NCBI GenBank assembly: GCA_023336205.1
Contig: JALQCR010000029.1
Span: 1-64,000 of the forward strand
DNA from: Pseudanabaena sp. Salubria-1
Lineage (GTDB): Bacteria > Cyanobacteriota > Cyanobacteriia > Pseudanabaenales > Pseudanabaenaceae
Reading direction: 5' to 3'
Length of the DNA: 64,000 nucleotides
Shown here: piece by piece, positions 10,157 to 19,173 of the stretch
How positions within the stretch are numbered: the stretch's first letter is position 1
Layout: every line of letters starts with the position of its first letter
Made by a program: the position numbers and the translations under genes
The notes under the pieces: generated by a model
Seen by the model: the letters and a program-made list of their open reading frames with translations, nothing else
The model's database searches: none
What the model was told of the DNA's origin: nothing

Positions 10157-10480
10157 TTAATCTGATTCGTCTAGCAGCCCTAGTCTCAATAGTTTTTTTG
10201 CAAGATTATATACATCTTGTTTACTGCCATCTTTCCGAATTCCCAAAGCTACAATTATCACAGTGACTTGAGCTTGTTCGATCGCGTAAATGATGCGATA
10301 TCTTTGTCCGACTGCACGCACGCTGTAATAACCATCTAGTTCGCCGAGTAATGGGTTGCCCTGCATTTCTGGAGATTCTTTGAGCTTGTCAATGCGATCG
10401 CTAATTTTTTGACGGATACGGCGATCGTTGATTTCTTTTAATAGTTTGAAAGCCGTAGGCTGAATGACAATGCGATACAT
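10157..10480 (-). CDS. RelE/ParE superfamily toxin
   Basis: 107 aa; YRIVIQPTAFKLLKEI...LLGELDGYYSVRAVGQRYRIIYAI. Confidence 0.9.
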   Translation of the reverse strand: MYRIVIQPTAFKLLKEINDRRIRQKISDRIDKLKESPEMQGNPLLGELDGYYSVRAVGQRYRIIYAIEQAQVTVIIVALGIRKDGSKQDVYNLAKKLLRLGLLDESD

Positions 10481-10764
10481 TACAGGTCTAGTTCTCGTTT
10501 AGCTGATTCCCAATCTATTCCTTGTGCTGATTTTGCCTCGGTAATACCTTGACGCAAGTTAGCCATGAGGTTCGCATCACCAAGTATTTCTAAAGTTTCG
10601 AGTATTGCTTCGTAATGTTGCCATGTCATCACGGCTAGGACGGGCTTGCCTCTGCGGGTAATTGCAAGTGTACCGCCTTGCTGGGTGAGTTTTTCAGGTA
10701 ATGAGGTTAACTCGTGTCTTGCTTCTGTAATCGGAATATTGGACAGCATTATTTTTGAACCCAT
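10480..10764 (-). CDS. Phd/YefM family antitoxin
   Basis: 94 aa; ITEARHELTSLPEKL..GTLAITRRGKPVLAVMTWQHYEAILETLEIL; overlaps the toxin gene. Confidence 0.9.
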   Translation of the reverse strand: MGSKIMLSNIPITEARHELTSLPEKLTQQGGTLAITRRGKPVLAVMTWQHYEAILETLEILGDANLMANLRQGITEAKSAQGIDWESAKRELDL

Positions 10765-10798
10765 CTGTACATTTAAGTGTACATCTAAATACTAAAAA

Positions 10799-10839
10799 GC
10801 GATCGCCTAAAAATTACGACTCACAGTTATAGCGATCGC
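10799..10839. repeat. 41-bp HIP1-bounded repeat, copy R2
   Basis: gcgatcgcctaaaaattacgactcacagttatagcgatcgc. Confidence 0.9.
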
Positions 10840-12018
10840 TTTTTGATGAGGTAGATTTTAAGGTGATCGCCTTTTGATGGGGTTTGGTTGGGACGTTTCA
10901 GAAACCATTCCCATTGGCTAACAAGTTGCGTTAGTCCTATAGCCTGCAAAGATTCCCGCCATTTTACGTTTTTTTTAGCTATCAACTCACATAAGACGTG
11001 ATAAATTAAAGGTGTTTATATTCGTTATGTCATATGGAAATAATTCTTTCCGTGATTTGAAGTCTAGGGCAGGCACGGGGGTGCAGCTACTACGGAATCT
11101 AAATTTTGATTTAAGGGCAATCCTTTCGTGGTTGCTCCACTTCGTTATAAGCAGCTAGAGATTAGCCATATGCGTTCCATATAACATCAGGTATTAGCCT
11201 AAAACTAGGGCTTTCGTTAATTAATAGAAGTACAAAAAGAAATGGAAAAAGATTATCTAGCCCTACAAGAAAGTGAGGAGAAGTTTCGGCTTGCCTTTGA
11301 TAAAGCAAATATTGGCATGTGTTTAGTCGATCTTCAAGGCTATCTTTTTCAGGTTAACGAGAAGATGAGTGAAATATTTGGCTATAGCCAAGACGAATTA
11401 AAAAGTATAAACGTTAGCGATTTGGCAATTGCAGAGGACAAACAGATTAGTTCAAAGTTTATACAAGGGGCGGTAGTAGAGCATAAAGATAGCGCGAGAT
11501 TGGAAAAACGCTATCGTCATCGACTGGGGCATATCATTTATGGAGAAGTCTCGTCATCTTTGGTACGGGATACCGAGGGAAATCCTTTATATTTTATTTC
11601 CCAAGTGCAGGATATCTCTGAACGCAAACGATATGAAATTGATCTAGAGGAAGCTCGTAATGCTCTTGCAAAAGCCAATGCGGAATTGGAAGAAAGGGTG
11701 TCTGTAAGAACAGCAGAGTTGCAAAAGAGTGAAACATCTCTACGTCAGAGTGAAATGCAATTTCGCCGTTATTTTGAACAGAATCTCATTGGGATGGCAA
11801 TGACTTCTCCTAGTAAGGCTTGGATCAATGTGAACGACAAACTCTGTGAGATTTTAGGGTATTCTTTTGCAGAATTACAGGAATTATCTTGGGACAAAAT
11901 TACCCATCCCGATGATTTAGCAATAAATTTAGAGGGGTTTAATCTGATAATCGATGGTCAAATTGAAGATTATGAAACTGATAAACGCTTTATTCATAAA
12001 AATGGTCAAATTGTTTAT

Positions 12019-13276
12019 CTGAGATCTTGCACCATTCAAGAAAAGGGGTTGCAGAAAGAGCAGAAATGTGAAAAAAAGGGCGTAGTAGTAAATTAAATAA
12101 CGAGCATGGAAAGCATCGTTAAGCACGCCCAAGGGCTAGTGTATAGTCTTCTGTGTTTGATGCCAAGTGTGTATCAAACAGCAAGTCTCAATGCAATACT
12201 AGGACTATTTCTCGAAGCACAAAGGCATCCTTATCCAGAACATACACAGATAAAATCAGCGAGTGCACTCAGCCGATTTCTCAATCACTATAACTGGTCA
12301 ACGAGAGCAGTAATTCGGTCAACACGGCAGGCTATTTTGGGACAAATCGCCAAGCATCGCCCATCGAAACAAGTGCCATTAAAGATACTGATAGACTTGA
12401 CTACCCTAGAAAAAAGCGGCAAGTTTTTACATTTGAGCAATCCCACCCAAAACGAACCAGACCCATGGGTGAGAATACTAAACGGAAAGCGAGGACTACA
12501 TCTGGTTGTACTGTATCTGGTCTATGGAGAGTGGCGCGTACCATGGAGTTTTAGAGTATGGCGCGGCAAAGGATACCCCAGTCCCTCTGACTTAGCTTGT
12601 AAGTTATTGGGGACAGTACCCAAGCAACTAACCCAAGGCAAGACTGTGATTGTCCTTGCTGATACTGAGTTTAGTACGGTGAAGTTTTTCAATACTGTCC
12701 GCGCCAAGACTTGGCGCATCGTTGTCGGTGTACGCAACAATCGTAAACTTCAAGATGGCCGTACAGTCAAACAACTTTATCGTCATGGCAAACGTGGACA
12801 ACAAATTTTGCTAGAAGGGCTAACTCAGCCTTTGACGATCTCTTGGTTTTGGCTCAAAAGAGCTGATAGTAAACGGGAGTTACGCTTTGTTGTCTCTTCT
12901 CATCCTTATTCTGGTGCTTATCTGGTGATGTTAGGTCGTAAGCGTTGGGCGATTGAGGGATTCTTCAAAACCATCAAACATCGCTTTGGTTTGCATTGTT
13001 TTGGGCAATCTACAAAACTTGGTGTTTATCGTTGGCTTATCCTCTCTCTGCTTGCTTATCTTTTGGCCCATTGGATTGATCAATGGTCGAGTCCTCCTGT
13101 CTTGGACTGGAAAGCTACCTGTGATTTGACACTTTCCGTTTTATTTCCTTCTGTCCTTTGGTTGAAACTTCTTAGGTATCTCCAAATTAGTGCCGATATT
13201 GCTGCTCGTCATGGGTTTGAAATTATTCTCAAACCCATTCCTACTTAACTCTTTCAGGAATGGTGCAAGATCTCAG
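12019..13276 (+). mobile_element. IS4-like element, copy 1 (1258 bp)
   Basis: Terminal IRs CTGAGATCTTGCACCATTC / GAATGGTGCAAGATCTCAG; 4-bp TSD TTAT. Confidence 0.93.
12106..13248 (+). CDS. IS4-like DDE transposase
   Basis: 380 aa; LIDLTTLEKSGKF, VLADTEFSTVKF, WAIEGFFKTIKHRFGLHCFGQ; repeated at 19 kb and 33 kb. Confidence 0.85.
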   Translation: MESIVKHAQGLVYSLLCLMPSVYQTASLNAILGLFLEAQRHPYPEHTQIKSASALSRFLNHYNWSTRAVIRSTRQAILGQIAKHRPSKQVPLKILIDLTTLEKSGKFLHLSNPTQNEPDPWVRILNGKRGLHLVVLYLVYGEWRVPWSFRVWRGKGYPSPSDLACKLLGTVPKQLTQGKTVIVLADTEFSTVKFFNTVRAKTWRIVVGVRNNRKLQDGRTVKQLYRHGKRGQQILLEGLTQPLTISWFWLKRADSKRELRFVVSSHPYSGAYLVMLGRKRWAIEGFFKTIKHRFGLHCFGQSTKLGVYRWLILSLLAYLLAHWIDQWSSPPVLDWKATCDLTLSVLFPSVLWLKLLRYLQISADIAARHGFEIILKPIPT

Positions 13277-13415
13277 TTATACCAGTCTGGCTGTGCAATG
13301 TCATAGAAAACCTGATGGTAAGGTGGATTTCTTTGTAGCGTTGATCCAAGATATTAGCGATCGCAAAAAAGCTGAAATCGCTTTACAAGAAAGCCAAGAC
13401 TTTCTACAAAAAGTG

Positions 13416-14233
13416 GGTAGTCCTAAAAAGGAAAGGACGCACACGGAGGTAAAGAATCGTTGTAATGATGAATAAAATTCCAAATGGCTCCAATGTGATT
13501 TTCCAATTTCTTAGAAAAAGATAAGGTCTTTCTAACTAGTCTTGATACTCGTTGACGTAACGTACAGTTGAATCTCTCAATATAGTTGGTCTTTCCCGTT
13601 TCTTTCCCGACAGCCCTATGACGTTTGCTGGGCAGGACAACTGGATAAGACGAATAGAAGTCAGTATAAATAACCGCACATTGGCGATAGACGCTAGGCA
13701 ACGATTCCCATAACTTCTGAGCTGATTCACCAGTGCGATCGCCTATATAACAACCGACAATTTCACGAGTCTCGGCATCAATGGCAAGCCATACCCACTG
13801 TTTATTGCCTTTGTCGTCCACAAAAGACCACAATTCATCCATCTGTATGGTCAAACGGCGTTTTGGTTTTGGTTCTACCTCCACCTGCTGAGGAACGTTT
13901 TCATATTTATGATTGACGTAACTTTGCAACCATCTCTCTGACACCTTGAGGACTCTGGCAATTCCAGCTAGTGGGATTTTTTCTAGTAGTAGTTTCTCAA
14001 GAAGGTCATAAGTGTCTTGGGTACGCTCTGAAACTCTCTGCCACTGTGGATTTTCTACAAATTGACGACCACAGTCCCGACATTTATAATTTTGTTTTCC
14101 ATGTCGTGTACTGCCGTTTTTTACAACGGATACGGACTGGCAGGATGGACAGGATGGCCTTGCTTCTGACATTACTTTACTTTGTATCAACTATCTGGAT
14201 ATTTTCCTACATCCTTTCCTTTTTAGGACTACC
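13416..14233 (-). mobile_element. IS1-like insertion sequence, copy 2 (818 bp)
   Basis: Same ends as copy 1; 8-bp TSD AAAAAGTG. Confidence 0.95.
13423..14190 (-). CDS. IS1 family transposase
   Basis: Near-identical to the 4606-5373 ORF (one visible aa difference: VVLHSK vs VVLPSK). Confidence 0.93.
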   Translation of the reverse strand: MIQSKVMSEARPSCPSCQSVSVVKNGSTRHGKQNYKCRDCGRQFVENPQWQRVSERTQDTYDLLEKLLLEKIPLAGIARVLKVSERWLQSYVNHKYENVPQQVEVEPKPKRRLTIQMDELWSFVDDKGNKQWVWLAIDAETREIVGCYIGDRTGESAQKLWESLPSVYRQCAVIYTDFYSSYPVVLPSKRHRAVGKETGKTNYIERFNCTLRQRVSRLVRKTLSFSKKLENHIGAIWNFIHHYNDSLPPCASFPF

Positions 14234-15384
14234 AAAAAGTGACCGATACTTCACCAAACATTATCTACATTTACGATCTCCAACAACAATATAATATCTA
14301 TGTGAACAGAGAGATCGCAACAATTCTGGGATACAGTCCTATAGAGATTCAGGCAATGGGGGCAAATTTTTTCTCAACGCTCATGCACCCCGATGATCTA
14401 CAAAATATGCCTGCTGAATATGCACGATTAGCAAGAGCCGTAGATGGCGAAATCTATGATTGTGAATACCGCATGAGAAATACTCAAGGAGAATGGCGTT
14501 GGCTCTACAGTAGGCATTTCGTATTTAGTCGAGATCTAGAAGGACAGATAAAATGTACTATCGGTGCTGCACAAGACATCACTGAGCGCAAACTAGCCGA
14601 AGCCCAACTTCAACAAACCTACGCAGAACTGCTCCAAGCAACTCGTCGTAAGGACGAATTTTTAGCCGCAATGAGTCATGAATTGCGAACTCCGCTTAAT
14701 GCCATCCTCGGAATGACTGAGATTCTTCAGGAAGAAATCTATGGTTCCATCAATGAAAAACAGATGACGGCGCTACAAACTATTGAAAATAGTGGTTCCC
14801 ACTTACTAGAATTAATTAATGATGTTCTAGATGTAGCCAAAATTGAATCGGGGCAAGTACATTTGGAGATATCGAGTATTTCTATCGCCTCTCTCTGTGA
14901 ATCAAGTATCCTTTTTATCCAACAACAAGCTCGAAAAAAGAATATTCAAGTTGACAGGGTTCTACCGTCAAACCTACCGAATATCCATGTGGATGAACGC
15001 CGCATTCGTCAAGCCCTAATTAATCTGCTCAATAATGCTGTTAAATTTACGCCCACAGGTGGTCAAGTTACCTTAGAAGCGATGTACCCTGCACCTTATG
15101 AGGATAATGCACTATCAAATACAGTGGAGCATATTAGGCTTATTGTGAGAGATACAGGGATTGGGATCTCACCCGAAGATATTCTAAAGTTGTTTCAGCC
15201 CTTTATCCAAATTGATAGCGCTTTGAATCGAAAATATGAAGGTACTGGTTTAGGCTTAGCTCTAGTGAAAAATATAGTGAAATTACATGGTGGTGAAGTT
15301 TGGGTCACTAGTGAGGTGGGAGTCGGTAGTTGTTTTACTATCGATTTACCTTGTCGTGATGTTTCTCACAGTAATAGTGATCGC

Positions 15385-15510
15385 CTTTAGAAGATAGATT
15401 GTTTGTTCGATCGCCTAAAAATTACGACTCACAGTAATAGCGATCTCCTTTAGGAAATGGATTGTTGATGCGATCGCCTAAAAATCACAGCTAACAACAT
15501 TAGCGATCGC
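15385..15510. repeat. Two tandem ~63-bp units containing the 41-bp HIP1-bounded repeat (R4, R5)
   Basis: gatcgcctttagaagatagattgtttgttcgatcgcctaaaaattacgactcacagtaatagc followed by a diverged 63-bp copy. Confidence 0.85.
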
Positions 15511-15564
15511 CACTTCAAAAAAATCAGACAGCGATCGCATTTCCAATACCCAAAATTTATCTAT

Positions 15565-15879
15565 CTAAACTTGAACTAACTGCTGATTGTTGATAGATGA
15601 ACGAGGTTGAATTGTTTTTTGAATTTCTTCTCCCGCCAACTCCTCGGCTAGACGTAACTCATAAGCTTTTTGCAAATTAAGCCATAGTTCTGCACCAGTG
15701 CCAAACCATCGTCCTAGACGTAAAGCAGTGTCAGCCGTGATACCTCTTTGCCCTTTGAGAATTTGTGTAATCCGATTTGTGGGGATATGGAGCGATCGCG
15801 CTAGTTCTGACGCACTAATTCCCAGTTCTTCTAATTCATCAGCTAAGATTTCGCCAGCGTGAATTGCAGGTCTTGCCAT
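15565..15879 (-). CDS. higA: HigA family antitoxin (XRE HTH)
   Basis: 104 aa; HAGEILADELEELGISASELARSLHIPTNRITQILKGQRGITADTALRLGRWFGT. Confidence 0.93.
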   Translation of the reverse strand: MARPAIHAGEILADELEELGISASELARSLHIPTNRITQILKGQRGITADTALRLGRWFGTGAELWLNLQKAYELRLAEELAGEEIQKTIQPRSSINNQQLVQV

Positions 15880-15893
15880 AGTTGTTTTCTCCT

Positions 15894-16184
15894 TTAGTGA
15901 TAATCGACAATTTCGATATTAAATGGGCGATTTTCTGTTTCTGTCCACTCAAAACAAATACGCCATTTGTCATTTATGCGGATGCTGTACTGCCCTTTTC
16001 TATCTCCGCCTAGTGCCTCAAAACGGTTACTTGGCAAAGCCATTAAGGATTCTTTATTAGGTGCGGCTTCTAGAATTTCTAGGCGTTTGTATGCTTGCCT
16101 TTCAAAGCCTTGAAATTCTTTGACACGATCGCCAGCCGCAAATTTGGCTGTACGTTTGTCCTTATATTTTTGAGGCATAGGCAA
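15894..16184 (-). CDS. higB: HigB/RelE-like toxin
   Basis: 96 aa; RLEILEAAPNKESLMALPSNRFEALGGDRKGQYSIRINDKWRICFEW. Confidence 0.92.
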   Translation of the reverse strand: MPMPQKYKDKRTAKFAAGDRVKEFQGFERQAYKRLEILEAAPNKESLMALPSNRFEALGGDRKGQYSIRINDKWRICFEWTETENRPFNIEIVDYH

Positions 16185-16242
16185 GTTTTATGTGTTACGT
16201 CAAGCATAACATTTGCATCGCAATTTCGCAAAAAATCAGTCA

Positions 16243-16273
16243 GCGAATCATGACTCACAATAATAGCGATCGC
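16243..16273. repeat. Partial 41-bp repeat, copy R6
   Basis: gcgaatcatgactcacaataatagcgatcgc. Confidence 0.75.
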
Positions 16274-16332
16274 TATAATCACTTAACTTAAAGCTAACTA
16301 TAATAGTCAAGTAACTTGATCGCATAAAACCT

Positions 16333-16608
16333 ATGGCAGTTCGACAAAGACGTTATAGCAAAGAAGAAATATCCAAGTGTGGACAAGCACTCTACGAATC
16401 GCAAATCAAGCAACAAGTTGAAACTGATAACTACGGCAAGATCGTAGCGATCGACATTGAAACTGGAGCCTATGCGATCGCTGACACAGTTTTACTTGCT
16501 ACTAACCAATTATTTGAGCGCTATCCTAATGCCCAACCTTGGCTAATCCGTATCGGTCATCGTGCAGTTTATCACTTTGGCGCAAGGAGCCTAGCCCAAA
16601 AGTCATGA
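16333..16608 (+). CDS. Small conserved-type hypothetical protein upstream of aspartic protease
   Basis: 91 aa; ATGA overlap with the downstream protease start at 16605. Confidence 0.7.
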   Translation: MAVRQRRYSKEEISKCGQALYESQIKQQVETDNYGKIVAIDIETGAYAIADTVLLATNQLFERYPNAQPWLIRIGHRAVYHFGARSLAQKS

Positions 16609-16977
16609 TACTGGGAAATGTTAGCTTGAGATGTGAAGCAATGCTTCCACTAGTTGTCGATAATGCCAACGGACAACAACAAGTAATTGATGCAGTATAT
16701 AGATACAGGATTTAATGGATTCTTGACCTTGCCATCAGAAATCATTGCTAAACTTGATTTATCTTGGAATGGTTCAGATACTGTTACATTGGGGGATGGG
16801 AGTGAGACTCTATTTGACATCTATTCCGCAAGAATCATATGGGACGGACAATTCCGTGAGGTTGATATTGCTGAATCAGAAACAGAGCCTTTGATTGGCA
16901 TGGGTTTGCTCTATGGATACAAATTGCAAATAGAAGTAGTTGAAAGAGGATTAGTTACAATTGTTGCATTAGCTTGA
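16605..16977 (+). pseudogene. Clan AA (retropepsin-like) aspartic protease, +1 frameshift just before DTG
   Basis: Frame 1 MILGNVSLRCEAMLPLVVDNANGQQQVIDAV; next frame IDTGFNGFLTLPSEIIAKL...IGMGLLYGYKLQIEV. Confidence 0.82.
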
Positions 16978-16981
16978 TAAA

Positions 16982-17022
16982 GCGATCGCCTAAAACTCAC
17001 GACTCATAGTAATAGCGATCGC
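16982..17022. repeat. 41-bp HIP1-bounded repeat, copy R7
   Basis: gcgatcgcctaaaactcacgactcatagtaatagcgatcgc. Confidence 0.9.
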
Positions 17023-17097
17023 TTTCAGTTGATTGATTGTTGATGCGATCGCTTTCAGTAAACCTTTTAGCCGATAGAAAATGGTGGCGTTAAAAAA

Positions 17098-18198
17098 CTA
17101 GAAAAACTTTACTTCTGCTGGTTTTATGCCATTAAATGAGGTATTCCAAGAAACCGAGTAACAATTGATATTTTTAAAAACAACGATATCGCCTTCTTGA
17201 TAGGGACTGTCCTTAAAATTGCTAAGAGGAACTAGAAACTCACCTAAGCGATCGCCTTCATTACAAGTAGCACCATAAATGCTCACAGGGACTTGGGTTG
17301 CCGAGGTAGAATCTGGGACAATCAGTTGAGGCTGTGACCACCGCAGATGACAACTTTTGGATAGATCGAGAGTCACCATCCAACCACGGCGATCGCATTG
17401 TAAAGACTTCACCTTGCCATAGGCAAAGCCAATATCCTCAAACAACATCTTCCCAGCTTCAAATATCAAAACAGTATGCGATCGCACTAAGCGGCGAAGT
17501 TCTATAAGCAGAAATTCCAATTGGGAAAACCCAATCTCCGCTAATCCTCCACCTAGATCGATACTCGGAAGTGGAAGTTGAAAGCGATCGGCTAGTGCGA
17601 TCGCTTGACGGGCAAAAGTCAAGATCGTATCTGGGGAATTCTCATGGAGCCCATGATGAATGTGAAAGCCGACAAAACGATCTGCTTCTGACAGAGCAAA
17701 CTTGGCTAATTCCGTTAGATCGGATATACCAAAACGACTATAGCTATCCAATGGTTGATCGCCATCTTCTTTATTTAATAGGAAAGAAGAATTGAGCCTA
17801 ATCCCAAAATCCACCTGTTGAGATTGCAGTTTCTTAGCTTGAGAGAGCGTCTCAATATAAATTCTAAAGTTGTTTTGTTTGGTGAGGAATAATTGCAGAT
17901 CGTAACCGTCAAAAGCAGGATCGGTTAAGCTCACTAGTTTATTGCTTAAAGGAGTGGGCAACCCAGCATATTCATTGTAGTTAGAGATATCAAATCCCCA
18001 GAGTACTTCGCCAGTGATCTGATAAATGAGTGGATGTCTGAAGGCTTTGACGGGCATTAAGAATTGGCAGTTATAGCGATCGCCTAACCCTCGTAATAAC
18101 TGAAGACGTTCTTTGAGAATTGTCAGATCGAATAGGAGTGCTGGCCCCTCGTAGGCATGATTAAGGTGGTGAATAAACTGAAACAACCTGTCTGACAT
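17098..18198 (-). CDS. PLP-dependent fold-type III decarboxylase (Orn/DAP/Arg decarboxylase 2 family)
   Basis: 366 aa; MPVKAFRHP, HIHHGL, DLGGGL, FEAGKML, GATCNEGD, NTSFNG. Confidence 0.85.
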   Translation of the reverse strand: MSDRLFQFIHHLNHAYEGPALLFDLTILKERLQLLRGLGDRYNCQFLMPVKAFRHPLIYQITGEVLWGFDISNYNEYAGLPTPLSNKLVSLTDPAFDGYDLQLFLTKQNNFRIYIETLSQAKKLQSQQVDFGIRLNSSFLLNKEDGDQPLDSYSRFGISDLTELAKFALSEADRFVGFHIHHGLHENSPDTILTFARQAIALADRFQLPLPSIDLGGGLAEIGFSQLEFLLIELRRLVRSHTVLIFEAGKMLFEDIGFAYGKVKSLQCDRRGWMVTLDLSKSCHLRWSQPQLIVPDSTSATQVPVSIYGATCNEGDRLGEFLVPLSNFKDSPYQEGDIVVFKNINCYSVSWNTSFNGIKPAEVKFF

Positions 18199-18310
18199 AA
18201 AGAAGAGGAATTTACTGAGAATTTATGAATTATTGCGCGATCGCAAATATTATTCCGCGATCGCCTATATTATGCTCATAGAGTTTAGCAAAGTCACAGA
18301 GTTTCATTCT

Positions 18311-18982
18311 ATGCCCAGTGTGTTTACTCAAGCCCAACTACAGCATCTTCGGGCAGGCGATCGCGTTACCTATGGAGGTGTCCAGTGGGACGTTGCTGAC
18401 TACAGTTCCTACGATGACGACGACGGGTATGCTACCGAAGAGTGGTTACTGAAAACTAAAAATGCCAGATCGTACTACTTACTGCGGGAAGTTGATCCAG
18501 AAGAAGAGGAACCGAAAACAATCGTTAACTGGTATCTATCGGAAGAAATTAACGGTGCTAGGGTATCTGGCGATAACTTTAGCGATAACTTGCAATATAC
18601 AATGTGGCGAGTGATGCGTGAGGGAGAACGACCCTATCCACATCTACGGGCTTTGGGTAGAGAATTCTATTTTGAGTCACAAACTGCTGGCAAATATTGG
18701 AGCGATGCAGGAAAATCTTCCCGCACTACATGGGATTATTGGGATCAAGACCATTTATGGAATTTAGCGATTGAGGCGTGGGAAGATGGCGATATCCATT
18801 TCTATTCCACCAAAAAAGTCAACCCTCAAGATTTTTCGGAAGTAAAGACCGATACAAAGAAGGCAAGTTTCACAAGTACTAGTGAGCGCCTTAGAAAGTC
18901 AGAGCTGAAAGAAACACAGATTATAATGGCTTGGATTTTAACTATCGGCGGTATTATTCTGATGATTTTTGGAGGTTGGTAG
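18311..18982 (+). CDS. DUF4178 domain-containing protein
   Basis: AGDRVTYGGVQWDVADYSSYDDDDGYATEEWLLKT...YYLLREV; C-terminal TM segment. Confidence 0.85.
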   Translation: MPSVFTQAQLQHLRAGDRVTYGGVQWDVADYSSYDDDDGYATEEWLLKTKNARSYYLLREVDPEEEEPKTIVNWYLSEEINGARVSGDNFSDNLQYTMWRVMREGERPYPHLRALGREFYFESQTAGKYWSDAGKSSRTTWDYWDQDHLWNLAIEAWEDGDIHFYSTKKVNPQDFSEVKTDTKKASFTSTSERLRKSELKETQIIMAWILTIGGIILMIFGGW

Positions 18983-19173
18983 GTGATGACTGCTTCATTA
19001 TTTATTGAACATTGTCCGAATGGATTAGCTTTCTATATCAACGGTGAATTGCAATTCCATACGGAAGATGAGCAGATTTACCATGAATATTTAGTCGTTC
19101 CTGCGATCGCACTGGCTGCAAAACGGTTTTCAGATTTATCTGTATCTGAGATCTTGCACCATTCCTGAAAGAG

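Larger units (their letters stand above)
11242..15390 (+). pseudogene. Multi-PAS hybrid sensor histidine kinase, interrupted by two IS
   Basis: PAS blocks at 11242-12018, 13281-13415 and 14242 on; HisKA EFLAAMSHELRTPLNAILGM; HATPase VRDTGIGISPEDILKLFQPF, GTGLGLALVKNIVKLHGGEVW. Confidence 0.92.

Noticed and set aside
12019-13276. IS4-like and ISL3 insertions as intervening elements that splice or excise in a programmed way from host genes
   Set aside because: In-frame restoration follows automatically from TSD chemistry; no site-specific recombinase or intron features were seen.
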